A DNA stretch of 38,494 bases. Origin: Nostocoides sp. (GTDB lineage: Bacteria > Actinomycetota > Actinomycetes > Actinomycetales > Dermatophilaceae). Shown here piece by piece: positions 16,774 to 26,130 of the stretch. Where the stretch lies: NCBI GenBank assembly GCA_025929465.1, contig JAICMC010000004.1, forward strand, positions 1-38,494. The letters are read 5' to 3'. The position numbers and the translations under genes are program-made. Below the pieces are notes generated by a model. The model made no database searches. It was not told where the DNA came from and saw only the letters and a list, made by a program, of their open reading frames with translations. The number at the start of each line of letters is the position of its first letter. Positions within the stretch are counted from its first letter, which is position 1.

Positions 16774-18189
16774 TCAGCCCGTCCCAGTGAGGTTGGCGAG
16801 GACCCGCTCGGCCCAGCGCTGGACGTCGTGCTCCATGACCCGTCGACGGAGCGAGCGCATGATCCGCCGCTTCTGCGGGTCGGGCATCTCGATCGCGCGC
16901 ATGATCGACTGCTTGAGCCCCTCGATGTCGTGCGGGTTGCAGACGAAGGCCTGGTGCAGCTCGTGGTACGCGCCGGTGAACTCGGACAGGACCAGGGCCC
17001 CGCCGGCGTCGTTGCGGCAGGCGACGTACTCCTTGGCGACCAGGTTCATCCCGTCGCGAAGAGGGGTGACGAGCATGAGGTCGGCCGCCTGGAACAGGGC
17101 GGCCATCTCCTCCCGCGGATACCCGTGGTGGAGGTAGTGGATCGCGGGGCTGCCGAGGACGGAGTGGTTGCCGTTGATCCGTCCCACCGTGCCCTCGACC
17201 TCGGCGCCGAGCTGGGCATAGGCGTCGACCCGCTCCCGGCTGGGTGTCGCCACCTGGACGAACGTCACGTCCGGTGGCGCCACCCGTCCGTCGTCGAGCA
17301 GCTCCTCGTAGGCCTTGAGCCGGTGCCGGATCCCCTTGGTGTAGTCGAGCCGGTCGACGCCGAGGAGCAGGGTGGTCGGGTTGCCGAGCGACTCCCGGAT
17401 CTCCACGGCGCGGGCCCGCACCTCGGGGCGCTGCGCCAGCTCGGACAGGCCCTTGGCGTCGACCGAGATGGGTACGGCGGACACCCGGACGGTCCGGTGC
17501 TCGCCCCCGTCGGGGGTGGGGACCATCACCGTGTCTCCCCTCGAGGTCCAGCCCCCGAGCTGCCGGGCGGCGCGCACGAAGTTCTTGGCGTCGGCCACCC
17601 GCTGGAAGCCGAGGAAGTCGGCCCCGAGCAGGCCCTCGATGATCCGTTTGCGCCACGGCAGCTGGGCGAACAGCTCGACCGGCGGGAACGGGATGTGGTC
17701 GAACCAGCCGATCCGGACGTCGGGCCGCAGCTCGCGGACCATGGCGGGCACGAGCTGGAGCTGGTAGTCGTGGACCCAGACGAGGGCGCCCGGGCCCGCG
17801 ACCTCACAGATCGCCTCGGCGAACCTCCGGTTGACCCTCTCGTATGCCGTCCACCAGGTCCGGTGGAACGTCGCCTGCACGATGACGTCGTGGTAGATCG
17901 GCCAGAGGGTGTCGTTGCTGAACCCCTCGTAGTACTCGGCGACATCGTCCTGGGTGAGGTGCACCGGTCGCAGGTGCAGTCCCTCGTGCCCGAAGGGGCC
18001 TTCTGCCGAGTCGCCCGCCTGCCCGGTCCAGCCGACCCAGGCCCCCTCCCGCCCCTGCATCACCGACTGCATCGCCGTGACGAGGCCGCCGGGACTTCGC
18101 CGCCACTCCACCGACCCGTCCGGGTGCTCCACCCGGTCGACGGGCAGCCGGTTCGCGGCGATGACGAGGTCGAACACGGTGGTAGGCAT
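16774..18189 (-). CDS. otsA: Trehalose-6-phosphate synthase (OtsA, GT20)
   Basis: OtsA joins UDP- or ADP-glucose to glucose-6-phosphate to form trehalose-6-phosphate in the cytoplasm. The 471-residue glycosyltransferase has ANRLPVDR and SPGGLVTAM at the N-terminus, WVHDYQLQLVP, IPFPP and the nucleotide-sugar-binding LGVDRLDYTKGI. The C-terminal domain has PLRDGMNLVAKEYVA and VLSEFTGA. ATG 18189 is the start because TAGGCT lies 7 nt upstream with no ribosome site, which makes a leaderless transcript likely. It is the first gene of the otsA-otsB operon and is divergent from the CBS-domain gene. Confidence 0.96.
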   Translation of the reverse strand: MPTTVFDLVIAANRLPVDRVEHPDGSVEWRRSPGGLVTAMQSVMQGREGAWVGWTGQAGDSAEGPFGHEGLHLRPVHLTQDDVAEYYEGFSNDTLWPIYHDVIVQATFHRTWWTAYERVNRRFAEAICEVAGPGALVWVHDYQLQLVPAMVRELRPDVRIGWFDHIPFPPVELFAQLPWRKRIIEGLLGADFLGFQRVADAKNFVRAARQLGGWTSRGDTVMVPTPDGGEHRTVRVSAVPISVDAKGLSELAQRPEVRARAVEIRESLGNPTTLLLGVDRLDYTKGIRHRLKAYEELLDDGRVAPPDVTFVQVATPSRERVDAYAQLGAEVEGTVGRINGNHSVLGSPAIHYLHHGYPREEMAALFQAADLMLVTPLRDGMNLVAKEYVACRNDAGGALVLSEFTGAYHELHQAFVCNPHDIEGLKQSIMRAIEMPDPQKRRIMRSLRRRVMEHDVQRWAERVLANLTGTG

Positions 18190-18196
18190 CGGGCCC

Positions 18197-18202
18197 AGCC
18201 TA
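18197..18202 (-). promoter_or_regulatory. -10 box of leaderless otsA
   Basis: TAGGCT on the minus strand ends 7 nt before ATG 18189. It is part of the palindrome AGCCTAGGCT (18197-18206). Confidence 0.6.
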
Positions 18203-18260
18203 GGCTCCCGGAATACGGTCCGACCGTGAGCCTCCTATGGCGCGTCCCGCCGGACCCGAC

Positions 18261-18266
18261 TAACGT
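18261..18266 (+). promoter_or_regulatory. -10 box of leaderless CBS-domain gene
   Basis: TAACGT ends 6 nt before ATG 18273, and there is no ribosome site. Confidence 0.55.
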
Positions 18267-18272
18267 CGTGAC

Positions 18273-18701
18273 ATGCGCATCTCAGACGTCGTACGCAGCA
18301 AGGGTGACCAGGTCGTCACCATCGAGTCCGGCGCCACGGTCCAAGAGCTCCTAGCCCTGCTCAACGACCACCGGATCGGCGCCGTCGTCGTCAGCGACGA
18401 CGGCGAGTCGGTCCACGGAATCGTCTCCGAGCGAGACATCGTCCGGCACCTGCACAGCGGCGGGCCCGGCATCATCCAGGGTCCGGTCTCGGCGATCATG
18501 ACGAGGGAGGTGCAGACCATCGCGCCGGAGGCCGATCTCGACGAGGTCGAGAAGGCGATGACCGAGAACCGGTTCCGGCACCTGCCGGTCGTCGTCGACG
18601 GCAGGCTCCATGCCATCGTCAGCATCGGCGACGTGGTGAAGAACCGGATGGAGACCCTGCAGGCCGAGCGCGACCAGCTGGTCGGCTACATCCAGCAGTA
18701 G
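18273..18701 (+). CDS. Two-CBS-domain protein
   Basis: This 142-residue protein consists almost entirely of two CBS domains: residues about 1-60 (MRISDVVRSKGDQVVTI, HRIGAVVV, GIVSERDIVRHL) and about 73-128 (IMTREVQTIAPEADLDE, NRFRHLPVV, IVSIGDVVKNR), followed by a short helix. Stand-alone CBS pairs bind adenosine nucleotides and act as energy or second-messenger sensors. The partner is unknown. ATG 18273 is leaderless. The kinase gene starts 69 bp downstream with its own -10 box, so the two genes may be expressed independently despite the same direction. Confidence 0.92.
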   Translation: MRISDVVRSKGDQVVTIESGATVQELLALLNDHRIGAVVVSDDGESVHGIVSERDIVRHLHSGGPGIIQGPVSAIMTREVQTIAPEADLDEVEKAMTENRFRHLPVVVDGRLHAIVSIGDVVKNRMETLQAERDQLVGYIQQ

Positions 18702-18758
18702 CTCCGACCGCCCCCGTCCCCGAAGGCGTCGCTCCACCGCAGGGATGGCCGTCGCGGC

Positions 18759-18764
18759 TACCGT
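18759..18764 (+). promoter_or_regulatory. -10 box of leaderless kinase gene
   Basis: TACCGT ends 6 nt before ATG 18771, and there is no ribosome site. Confidence 0.55.
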
Positions 18765-18770
18765 TGGTGC

Positions 18771-20474
18771 ATGACGACCGAGGTCCTGGGTCCCGGCGCG
18801 GCCGAGCCGCTGCCCGAGCATGCCAAGCTCGGTCCGTACCGGCTGGTCCAGCAGCTGGGCGAGGGTGGCATGGGAGTGGTCCACCTCGGTCTGGACAAGA
18901 ACGGCCGGGCCGTCGCCATCAAGGTGCTCCGCGCGCACATCGCCCACGACCCCGTCGCCAGGGCCCGGCTGGCGCGGGAGGTCCAGACCCTGTCCCGGAT
19001 CGACGACCCGGGCGTCGCGCCGATCCTCGACGCCGACATCGACGGCGAACGGCCCTACCTGGTCACCCGCTATGTGCCGGGTCCGTCCCTCGACGACGTC
19101 GTCGACCATTCGGGCCCGCTCCGGGGGACGGACCTGCGCCGGCTCGGTCAGGGCCTGGCCCAGTCCCTCGAGGCGATCCACGCCGCCGGCGTCATCCACC
19201 GGGACCTCAAGCCGGGCAACGTCCTGCTGCTCGACGGCGAGCCGGTGCTCATCGACTTCGGCATCGCCCACATCGCCCACGACGTCAGGCTCACCTCGAC
19301 CGGGCTGGTCATGGGTACCCCCGGCTACCTGGCTCCCGAGGTCGTCGAGGGCTCCGAGGTGACGTCCGCGACGGACTGGTGGGGCTGGGCGGCGACGGTG
19401 GCCTACGGCGCCTCCGGCCGGCCCCCGTTCGGTCGGGGGCCGATGGACCTCGTCCTGGCCCGGGTGATCCGCGGCGAGGCCGACCTCAGCGGGGTCGACC
19501 CGCTCCTCGCACCGCTTCTCGCCGCCGCGCTCACCCCCGACGCCAGGCTGCGCCCTGAGGTGGGCGAGGTGCTCTCCGCTCTCGACGCGTATGCCGCGGG
19601 CCGACCGACCACCCAGGTCCTGTCCGCCCGGCCCGAGCGCGGAGCGACGGCGGTCCTGCCGGTCGCCCCGGCGGCCACCGAGGTGATCGGGTCGCGGCCG
19701 ACCACCGTGGCACCGACCAGCCCGCCCGCCCGACCGCCGGCGGCAGCGGCCACGGTGCCCGATGAGAGAGGGGGGCGCACGGCATACCCTCCTGCGCAGG
19801 ATGGCGTCGCGCCGGGCGCCCAGCAGCCCACCACGTGGCACGCAGGTGTGGAGCACGCCGACCCCCGGATCGGACGGCCCAACCGCTCGGGCGTCCTCGC
19901 GGCGCTCGTCGCCCTCGTTGCGGCGGCTGCGGCGGTCGCGCCTGCCGTCACGCTGGTCGCTGCCCTCGCCGTGCCGGTCCTGGCCCGCGCCACCGACCGG
20001 TCGCGGACCCACCTCGTGCTGCGCCGGCACCTGTCCGGTGTCCGTCGCAGCGACGTGCCGGTCGCGGTCCTGAAGGGACCGTGGCACCTGCTCGTCGCCG
20101 TCGTGGCCTCCGCCATCGCGGGGGTCGTGCCGTTCCTCGTCGGCATCTCGACCACGTTGTGCGCCGGCCTGGCCGTGTCCAGCGTCACCGGCGGACCGGC
20201 CCGCCCGGCCATGGCCGTCCCGCTTGCGGCGGGCGCCCTGTTTGCGAGCTGGATGGCCTGGTGGGGGCCAGGAGGCGCCAGCCTGCGTCGCGGCACGCGC
20301 AGCCTCGTCCGTGGGGTCACGGGCGGCGTGGCGTTGCGCCAGTCCCTCGTGGCCGTCTTGCTGCTCGGGGTCCTGGCGCTCGGAGTGATCGCCGTCATGC
20401 GCTCGGGAATGCCGCAGTGGTGGCCGTTCTCGGGAGCGCCAGGCACGCTCTGGGGGTTCAACCCCGGTAGGTGA
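18771..20474 (+). CDS. Membrane-anchored Ser/Thr protein kinase (PknB-like catalytic domain)
   Basis: This Hanks-type kinase of 567 residues has the Gly loop LGEGGMGVVHLG, Lys in VAIKVL, catalytic HRDLKPGNVLL, metal-binding IDFGIA and activation-segment end GTPGYLAPE, so all key residues are present (catalytic domain about residues 20-280). A Pro/Ala/Thr-rich linker of about 85 residues follows, then four predicted membrane helices between about residues 370 and 555, with a long cytoplasmic or periplasmic loop. No PASTA or other extracellular sensor domain is present, unlike PknB. Signal input may occur within the membrane domain. The ATG is leaderless. Its substrates are unknown. Confidence 0.92.
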   Translation: MTTEVLGPGAAEPLPEHAKLGPYRLVQQLGEGGMGVVHLGLDKNGRAVAIKVLRAHIAHDPVARARLAREVQTLSRIDDPGVAPILDADIDGERPYLVTRYVPGPSLDDVVDHSGPLRGTDLRRLGQGLAQSLEAIHAAGVIHRDLKPGNVLLLDGEPVLIDFGIAHIAHDVRLTSTGLVMGTPGYLAPEVVEGSEVTSATDWWGWAATVAYGASGRPPFGRGPMDLVLARVIRGEADLSGVDPLLAPLLAAALTPDARLRPEVGEVLSALDAYAAGRPTTQVLSARPERGATAVLPVAPAATEVIGSRPTTVAPTSPPARPPAAAATVPDERGGRTAYPPAQDGVAPGAQQPTTWHAGVEHADPRIGRPNRSGVLAALVALVAAAAAVAPAVTLVAALAVPVLARATDRSRTHLVLRRHLSGVRRSDVPVAVLKGPWHLLVAVVASAIAGVVPFLVGISTTLCAGLAVSSVTGGPARPAMAVPLAAGALFASWMAWWGPGGASLRRGTRSLVRGVTGGVALRQSLVAVLLLGVLALGVIAVMRSGMPQWWPFSGAPGTLWGFNPGR

Positions 20475-21612
<1,138 letters not shown>

Positions 21613-21619
21613 CCGACCC

Positions 21620-21661
21620 GAGCACCACCGAGCCCGGGCGGCGCCGTCGAGGACGGTGCTC
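21620..21661. terminator. Terminator between convergent rpf and sigma genes
   Basis: GAGCACC (21620-21626) pairs with GGTGCTC (21655-21661) in the 50-bp gap between the two stop codons. The loop is long and GC-rich. Confidence 0.55.
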
Positions 21662-21662
21662 C

Positions 21663-22490
21663 TCAGCCCGCCCGACGGGCGGTGAGGTCGTCGGCCACGC
21701 ACGCCTCGGCTGCGCCGAGCAGGCCGAGGCGCAGCCTGGCGACGATCGCGGAGAGCAGGCGTGACACCTGCATCTGGCTCACTCCGAGGGCGTGGCCGAT
21801 CTGGCTCTGGGTCTGCTCCTCGACGAAGCGAAGGTACAGCAGGCGCCGCTCGCGGCTGCTCAGCTCAGCGACGAGGGCCGCCAGCGTCGCGCGCGTCTCC
21901 AGCGCGTCGAACGCGTCGCGTTCGGCGGGGAGGAGGTCGCACAGGGCGACCCCCCGCGGGTTCGGGGCGTCCAGGGAGTCGGCCCGATAGGCGGAGGAAC
22001 AGGCCATCGTCTCCAGCACCTGGTCCCTGGCGATCTCCAGCGCTGCTGCCAGCTCCTGGGTGCTGGGGCTGCGCAGCAGCTCGCCGCGCAGCCGCTCCTC
22101 GGCGGCGACGAGGCCGGCCCGCTGCTCCTGCAGGCGGCGGGGCGGCCGCACGGACCAGGCGACGTCACGGAAGTGCCGTTTGAGCTCACCCAGGATGGTG
22201 GCCGACGCGTATGCCGCGAAGCCGCTGCCGTGGTCCGGGCGGTACCCGCGGGCCGACTTGACCAGCGCCATCCTGGCCACCTGGGTCAGGTCGTCCTGGT
22301 CGACGCCGCGGTCGCGGTAGCGACGGGCGAGGGCGTCGGCCAGGTCCAGCATGGAGACCACCGCCTCCTGCCGAAGCCGGACGGCCCGGTCACCGTCCTT
22401 GCAACGCAGGGCTTCGGCGAGCAACGCGTCGGCCTGCGCCGAGCCGTTGTCGCGGCTGGACGGCGCGGGGTGCAGGTTCAGCGATGCCAT
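21663..22490 (-). CDS. SigB/SigF/SigG-type (group 3) RNA polymerase sigma factor
   Basis: This 275-residue sigma factor is related to stress and differentiation factors of actinobacteria. Region 2 has RYRDRGVDQDDLTQVARMALVKSARGY and FAAYASATILGELKRHFRD. Region 3 follows (SVRPPRRLQE and SPSTQELAAALE). Region 4 ends in SSRERRLLYLRFVEEQTQSQIG and the helix-turn-helix ALGVSQMQVSRLLSAI. ATG 22490 was chosen because GGAAGG lies 7 nt upstream and the longer frame to 22637 lacks similarity. No anti-sigma or anti-anti-sigma gene is adjacent, so control must be encoded elsewhere. It converges on rpf. Confidence 0.93.
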   Translation of the reverse strand: MASLNLHPAPSSRDNGSAQADALLAEALRCKDGDRAVRLRQEAVVSMLDLADALARRYRDRGVDQDDLTQVARMALVKSARGYRPDHGSGFAAYASATILGELKRHFRDVAWSVRPPRRLQEQRAGLVAAEERLRGELLRSPSTQELAAALEIARDQVLETMACSSAYRADSLDAPNPRGVALCDLLPAERDAFDALETRATLAALVAELSSRERRLLYLRFVEEQTQSQIGHALGVSQMQVSRLLSAIVARLRLGLLGAAEACVADDLTARRAG

Positions 22491-22658
22491 GTTCTGCCTT
22501 CCGGTGGGGAGGCGCTGGCGCCGCTGCTGGACCACGCACGTGTTGTTCGCACATGTAACCACCGGACCTGACGTTCTGCAAGGCAGCGGGACGACAGCAT
22601 CGCGGGGCCACTGGCTGCGCGTCCGCACCGCGGCCATCGGCGGGGCTGGCCGGACCGC

Positions 22659-24242
22659 TCAGCCCTGCGGCACGGAACGGCCGCGAAACGCCGCGAACGC
22701 GGCGATCCCCAGGGCCAGCGCCACGGCCGACAGGACAGCGAGCGGCACCAGGCGCACCGGCCCGACGGGCGGGTTGCCCACGTGGGTCGTCGGGGACAGG
22801 TCCAGGACCCAACCGGGCCACCTCAGACCGGCGCCGAGGAAGGCGACGGTCGCGATACCCGCGAAGACGGCCCACGCCACCGGGAGGACCCGCGGGTGGC
22901 TGCCGAAGAGCGCGAGGGCCAGCGCCCCCACGGTCAGCTCGGCGGGCAGGTAGGCCAACCCCGCCCCGAGGACGGTGCCGAGCGGGGAGGGGTCACCAAG
23001 GGACCAGGCGGCGCTGAGGCCGAGGACGAGGGAGCAGACCACGACGATCGCCGTCAGATGGGCCGTGACGACGATCGTGTGCGAGCCCAGCCACCGCGTC
23101 CGCGACAGGGTGCCGGCCAGCTGCGGCTCCAGCCGCCCCTCGGCCTCCTCGCCGCGCACGACCCCGACCGCGTGCACGGCATACCCGCTCGCGATGACCG
23201 CCAGGTAGAGCTGGGTGACGGCGATGAGGCCGTCCTGGACATGCCCTCCCCCCACACCGATGAAGGCCCCCATCGCCGCGTTGCCGGTGGCAGCGTCGAG
23301 CAGCTGTCGGGCCAGCGAGCCCATCATCGCGGCGACGGTCAACCCACCCGCGAGCCAGCCGAACAGTGCGGGGAGGTGCACCCGGGCCGCCAGTCCGAGC
23401 GGTCCGCGCAACCAGGCCGAGGCGTTTGCGGGACCGGGTCCGCGGCGCAGCACCGCGCTGCCGACGTCACGCCGCGCGGCGACCGCGAGGGCGGCTCCGG
23501 CGAGGGCCAGGCTCACGGCGAGGGGGACGAGCAGCACCCACCAGCGGATCGCGGCGAAGGGAGCAACCCGTTCGGCCCAGCCCAGCGGCGAGAGCCAGAC
23601 GGCCCACGAGCCCCGGACATCCCCGACGCCGCGCAGCAGGTAGGCGATGGCCAGCGCGCCCAGGCTCCAGGCATAGACGCCTCGCCCGTGCAGGGTCAGC
23701 TGAGCCACGAGGGAGGCCAGGGCCGCGAAGACCAGGGCCAGGGTGCCCAGTGACGCGGCATACCCGATCGACCCGGTGAGCGGCACTCCGGCAACGAGCA
23801 GGCCCAGGGCGAAGACGCACGCGGTCGCGGTGGTGGTCGCCAGCGCCAGGACCTGGGCTGCCAGCACCGGCGTGTGCCGCGCGACCCGCCCGGCGAGCAG
23901 GCCTTCCAGGCGACCGGACTCCTCCTCGCGCCGGGTGGAGCCGGCCACCAGGGCGATCCCGAGCAGCGGGAGCAGGAACGCGGCGAGGAACCCGAACTCG
24001 TCGGCGATGACGCCGCCCAGGCTGTCGATCCCCGCCACTCGTCCGTTGATCGCCACGAGCGCGCTCCCGGAGGTGACCGCGACGGCGTAGGAGTGGATCT
24101 TGTCCGGGGTGTCGTAGAGGCCGGCGACCGCCAGGGCGGTGCCGACCAGGCTCGCGGCGAGCGCCACCACCCAGACCACCACGCCACGGCCTCTGGTGCG
24201 CCGCTGGACGCCCAGCATCGTCCTCAGCCCGACCGCGGTCAT
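22659..24242 (-). CDS. ABC exporter permease (TetR-controlled operon)
   Basis: This 527-residue polytopic membrane protein has about 12 hydrophobic helices in two similar halves. Each half carries a short charged signature after a helix pair (STRREEESGRLEGLLAG and VRGEEAEGRLEPQLAG). This is the pattern of the actinobacterial exporters once called polyketide-antibiotic exporters. It pairs with the ATPase encoded just upstream. ATG 24242 is the start; a 17-bp tandem duplication at 24227-24268 has doubled the start site, and the earlier ATG (24259) opens only six codons. The substrate is likely an antibiotic or other hydrophobic toxin, judging from the TetR regulator. Confidence 0.88.
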   Translation of the reverse strand: MTAVGLRTMLGVQRRTRGRGVVVWVVALAASLVGTALAVAGLYDTPDKIHSYAVAVTSGSALVAINGRVAGIDSLGGVIADEFGFLAAFLLPLLGIALVAGSTRREEESGRLEGLLAGRVARHTPVLAAQVLALATTTATACVFALGLLVAGVPLTGSIGYAASLGTLALVFAALASLVAQLTLHGRGVYAWSLGALAIAYLLRGVGDVRGSWAVWLSPLGWAERVAPFAAIRWWVLLVPLAVSLALAGAALAVAARRDVGSAVLRRGPGPANASAWLRGPLGLAARVHLPALFGWLAGGLTVAAMMGSLARQLLDAATGNAAMGAFIGVGGGHVQDGLIAVTQLYLAVIASGYAVHAVGVVRGEEAEGRLEPQLAGTLSRTRWLGSHTIVVTAHLTAIVVVCSLVLGLSAAWSLGDPSPLGTVLGAGLAYLPAELTVGALALALFGSHPRVLPVAWAVFAGIATVAFLGAGLRWPGWVLDLSPTTHVGNPPVGPVRLVPLAVLSAVALALGIAAFAAFRGRSVPQG

Positions 24243-24268
24243 GGCCCGACCGCGGTCATGGCCCGACC
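24227..24268 (-). repeat. 17-bp tandem duplication of the permease start region
   Basis: GCCCGACCGCGGTCATG occurs at 24227-24243 and 24244-24260 and starts again at 24261-24268. On the minus strand each unit carries ATGACCGCGGTC. The first ATG (24259) overlaps the ATPase stop as ATGA, and its six-codon frame ends at a TGA overlapping the second ATG (24242), again as ATGA. Confidence 0.9.
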
Positions 24269-25209
24269 TCAGCTGGCGGGCGTGCGGAGGCCGGACCCGC
24301 TGGCCGGTCACCGTGGACGGTGTCCAGGAAGAGCGCGTCGAGACTGGGTGGACTCACGGTGAGGGTCCTGATGCCGCCCTGGTGAACGGCGCCGATGGCC
24401 TGGTCGAGGTGGTCGGCGTCGACGGCGAACCGGGTGTCGACGCCGCCGTCCACCGTGCTCGTGCCACGGTCGACGAGCCCGGGGACGGCCTGCAGGTGGA
24501 CCGGGTCCCGGGCGGTGACGGCGTGGACCGTCGTGCGGGTGTGCCGGCGCAGCTCGGACAGGGTGCCACAGGCCACCCGGCGTCCGGCCCGGATGATGCT
24601 CACCCGGTCCGCGAGCGCTTCGACCTCGGCAAGGATGTGGCTGGACAGGAGCACCGTGCAGCCCTCGTCGCGGCGCTCGCGGATGCACGCCTGGAACGTC
24701 TGCTCCATGAGCGGGTCCAGGCCGGAGGTCGGTTCGTCCAGGATGAGCAGGTCGGCGCGAGCCGACAGCGCGGCGATGAGGGCGACCTTCTGGCGGTTGC
24801 CCTTGGAGTAGTCGCGGACCCGCTTGGTCGGGTCCAGCTCGAAGGCCTGCACCAGCGTGCCACGCCGGGCGCGCTCGACGCCCCCGAGGGTGGAGCCCAG
24901 GACGTCCAGACACTGCCCCCCGGTCAGCCCCGGCCACAGGGCGACGTCGCCGGCGACGTAGGCCAGCCGGTCGTGCAGCCGGGCGGCGTGCCGCCACGGG
25001 TCGGCACCGAACAGCTCGACCTGACCCTTCGTCGCCCTGACCAGACCGAGGAGCACCCGGATGGTGGTCGACTTGCCCGCCCCGTTGGGCCCGAGGAAGC
25101 CGTGGACCTCCCCCGGAGCGACATGCAGGTCCAGACCGTCCAGGGCTCGGGTCGACCCGAAGGTCCTGACCAGTCCCTGGGTCCGGATGACGGCGTCCGC
25201 AGGTGACAT
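24256..25209 (-). CDS. ABC exporter ATP-binding protein
   Basis: This 317-residue ATPase of the drug-exporter type shows Walker A GFLGPNGAGKSTTI, Q-loop region RLAYVAGDVALWPGLTG, signature YSKGNRQKVALIAAL, Walker B LLILDEPTSGLDPLM and switch histidine in LLSSHILAEV. The signature is degenerate (YSKGNRQK instead of LSGGQ), which is normal in this subfamily. The C-terminal 90 residues form the extension typical of such exporters. ATG 25209 directly follows the TetR stop codon (25212-25210), and its own stop overlaps the first duplicated ATG. TetR, ATPase and permease thus form a tight operon. Confidence 0.93.
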   Translation of the reverse strand: MSPADAVIRTQGLVRTFGSTRALDGLDLHVAPGEVHGFLGPNGAGKSTTIRVLLGLVRATKGQVELFGADPWRHAARLHDRLAYVAGDVALWPGLTGGQCLDVLGSTLGGVERARRGTLVQAFELDPTKRVRDYSKGNRQKVALIAALSARADLLILDEPTSGLDPLMEQTFQACIRERRDEGCTVLLSSHILAEVEALADRVSIIRAGRRVACGTLSELRRHTRTTVHAVTARDPVHLQAVPGLVDRGTSTVDGGVDTRFAVDADHLDQAIGAVHQGGIRTLTVSPPSLDALFLDTVHGDRPAGPASARPPAEVGP

Positions 25210-25848
25210 CTAGCCCTCCTTCGGCGGGGCGCGGAAGGCGCCCTCGGCATACACGCTGGTGACTTCGGCGCCCCACCGGGTCAAGCCGGCAGGCGTGAGC
25301 GGGTCGGCTCCGATGACGGTGGCGACCTGGTTGCGCAGCAGGACCAGGGCCAGGTCGTTGACCAGGAAGAAGGCCGCCCGGACGACCGGGTCGTGGCTCG
25401 GGGTGGTCGCACCCAGGCGGTCCATCGCAGCCAGCATGTCCGCCGTTGCGGCGTACCAGCGTCCGAACAGGGCCGATCCCGCCGGGTCGTTGGTGAGGAA
25501 CAGGCGACGCAGGTATGCCGGCAGCGGTGACCCGGGCGGGAAGCCGCGGGCGAACGCCTCGGCGATCGACCCGGGGTTGGCCCCGCTCAGGGCATCGACC
25601 AGGTCGGTGCCTTCCAGGCTGGCGAAGACGGCGTCGAAGGCCTGGGCCGCGTGCTCGTCGACCGCTGCCCTCAGCCCGTCCTTGCTCCCGAAGTGATGCA
25701 GGATCAGCGCCGGGGAGACGCCGGCATCGGCAGCGATGTCGCGGACCGTGACCCGGTCCGAGCCGCGCTGGGCGAACAGTGCGAGGGCGGCGTTGCGGAT
25801 GCTCGCCCGCGCGGTGAGGTCATCCTCCCGCTCGAAAGATAAACCCAT
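25210..25848 (-). CDS. TetR-family repressor of the ABC exporter operon
   Basis: This 212-residue repressor has the TetR helix-turn-helix TVRDIAADAGVSPALILHHFGSK after a first helix ASIRNAALALFAQRG. The C-terminal ligand domain includes AFFLVNDLALVLLRNQV. It is the first gene of the operon with the ABC ATPase and permease. ATG 25848 directly abuts a 16-bp palindrome that overlaps the -10 box, so autorepression is strongly suggested and the transcript is leaderless. The inducer is probably a compound exported by the transporter. Confidence 0.93.
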   Translation of the reverse strand: MGLSFEREDDLTARASIRNAALALFAQRGSDRVTVRDIAADAGVSPALILHHFGSKDGLRAAVDEHAAQAFDAVFASLEGTDLVDALSGANPGSIAEAFARGFPPGSPLPAYLRRLFLTNDPAGSALFGRWYAATADMLAAMDRLGATTPSHDPVVRAAFFLVNDLALVLLRNQVATVIGADPLTPAGLTRWGAEVTSVYAEGAFRAPPKEG

Positions 25849-25885
25849 GTTCAGTATACTAAACGCTTGTTCAGTGCGCGGTCAA
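25849..25885 (-). promoter_or_regulatory. TetR operator overlapping leaderless promoter
   Basis: GTTCAGTATACTAAAC (25849-25864) is a palindrome with one mismatched pair, and a further half-site GTTCAGT lies at 25869-25875. On the minus strand the promoter reads TTGACC (25885-25880), 18-bp spacer, TAGTAT within the palindrome, then 7 nt to ATG 25848. Bound repressor would cover the -10 box and start site. Confidence 0.8.
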
Positions 25886-26024
25886 TGGTGCGCCCGCCGG
25901 CGCGCCGCTGCCGCCCGGGGGTCATCGCTCGGCGCGAGAGGGTGCCCGCCCCGGACACCCGGTAGACCCCGCCCCAACGGATTCTCCGCGACTGGACCCG
26001 GCCCGGGCGGAACGCCCCCTGAAC

Positions 26025-26054
26025 TGCGCGAACGTTGCTCGCAACGGTGGCGCA
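26025..26054. promoter_or_regulatory. Interrupted palindrome upstream of repeat-protein operon
   Basis: TGCGC-GAA-CGTTGC-TC-GCAACG-GTG-GCGCA is symmetrical over 30 bp except for the GAA/GTG spacers. It lies about 77 bp before the start of the acidic repeat protein. It may be an operator or a terminator-like hairpin. No clear promoter was recognised in the 282-bp gap between tetR and this operon. Confidence 0.5.
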
Positions 26055-26130
26055 GCCGGTCGCGAGCGACTATGAAGGGGGCAGACGACGCCGACCGGCG
26101 CCGTCGTCGATTGACACGATGGGAGAGGCA

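Noticed and set aside
26111-26116. TTGACA as -35 box for the repeat-protein operon
   Set aside because: It lies only 15 nt before the ATG and overlaps the ribosome site region; no -10 can be placed before the start codon.
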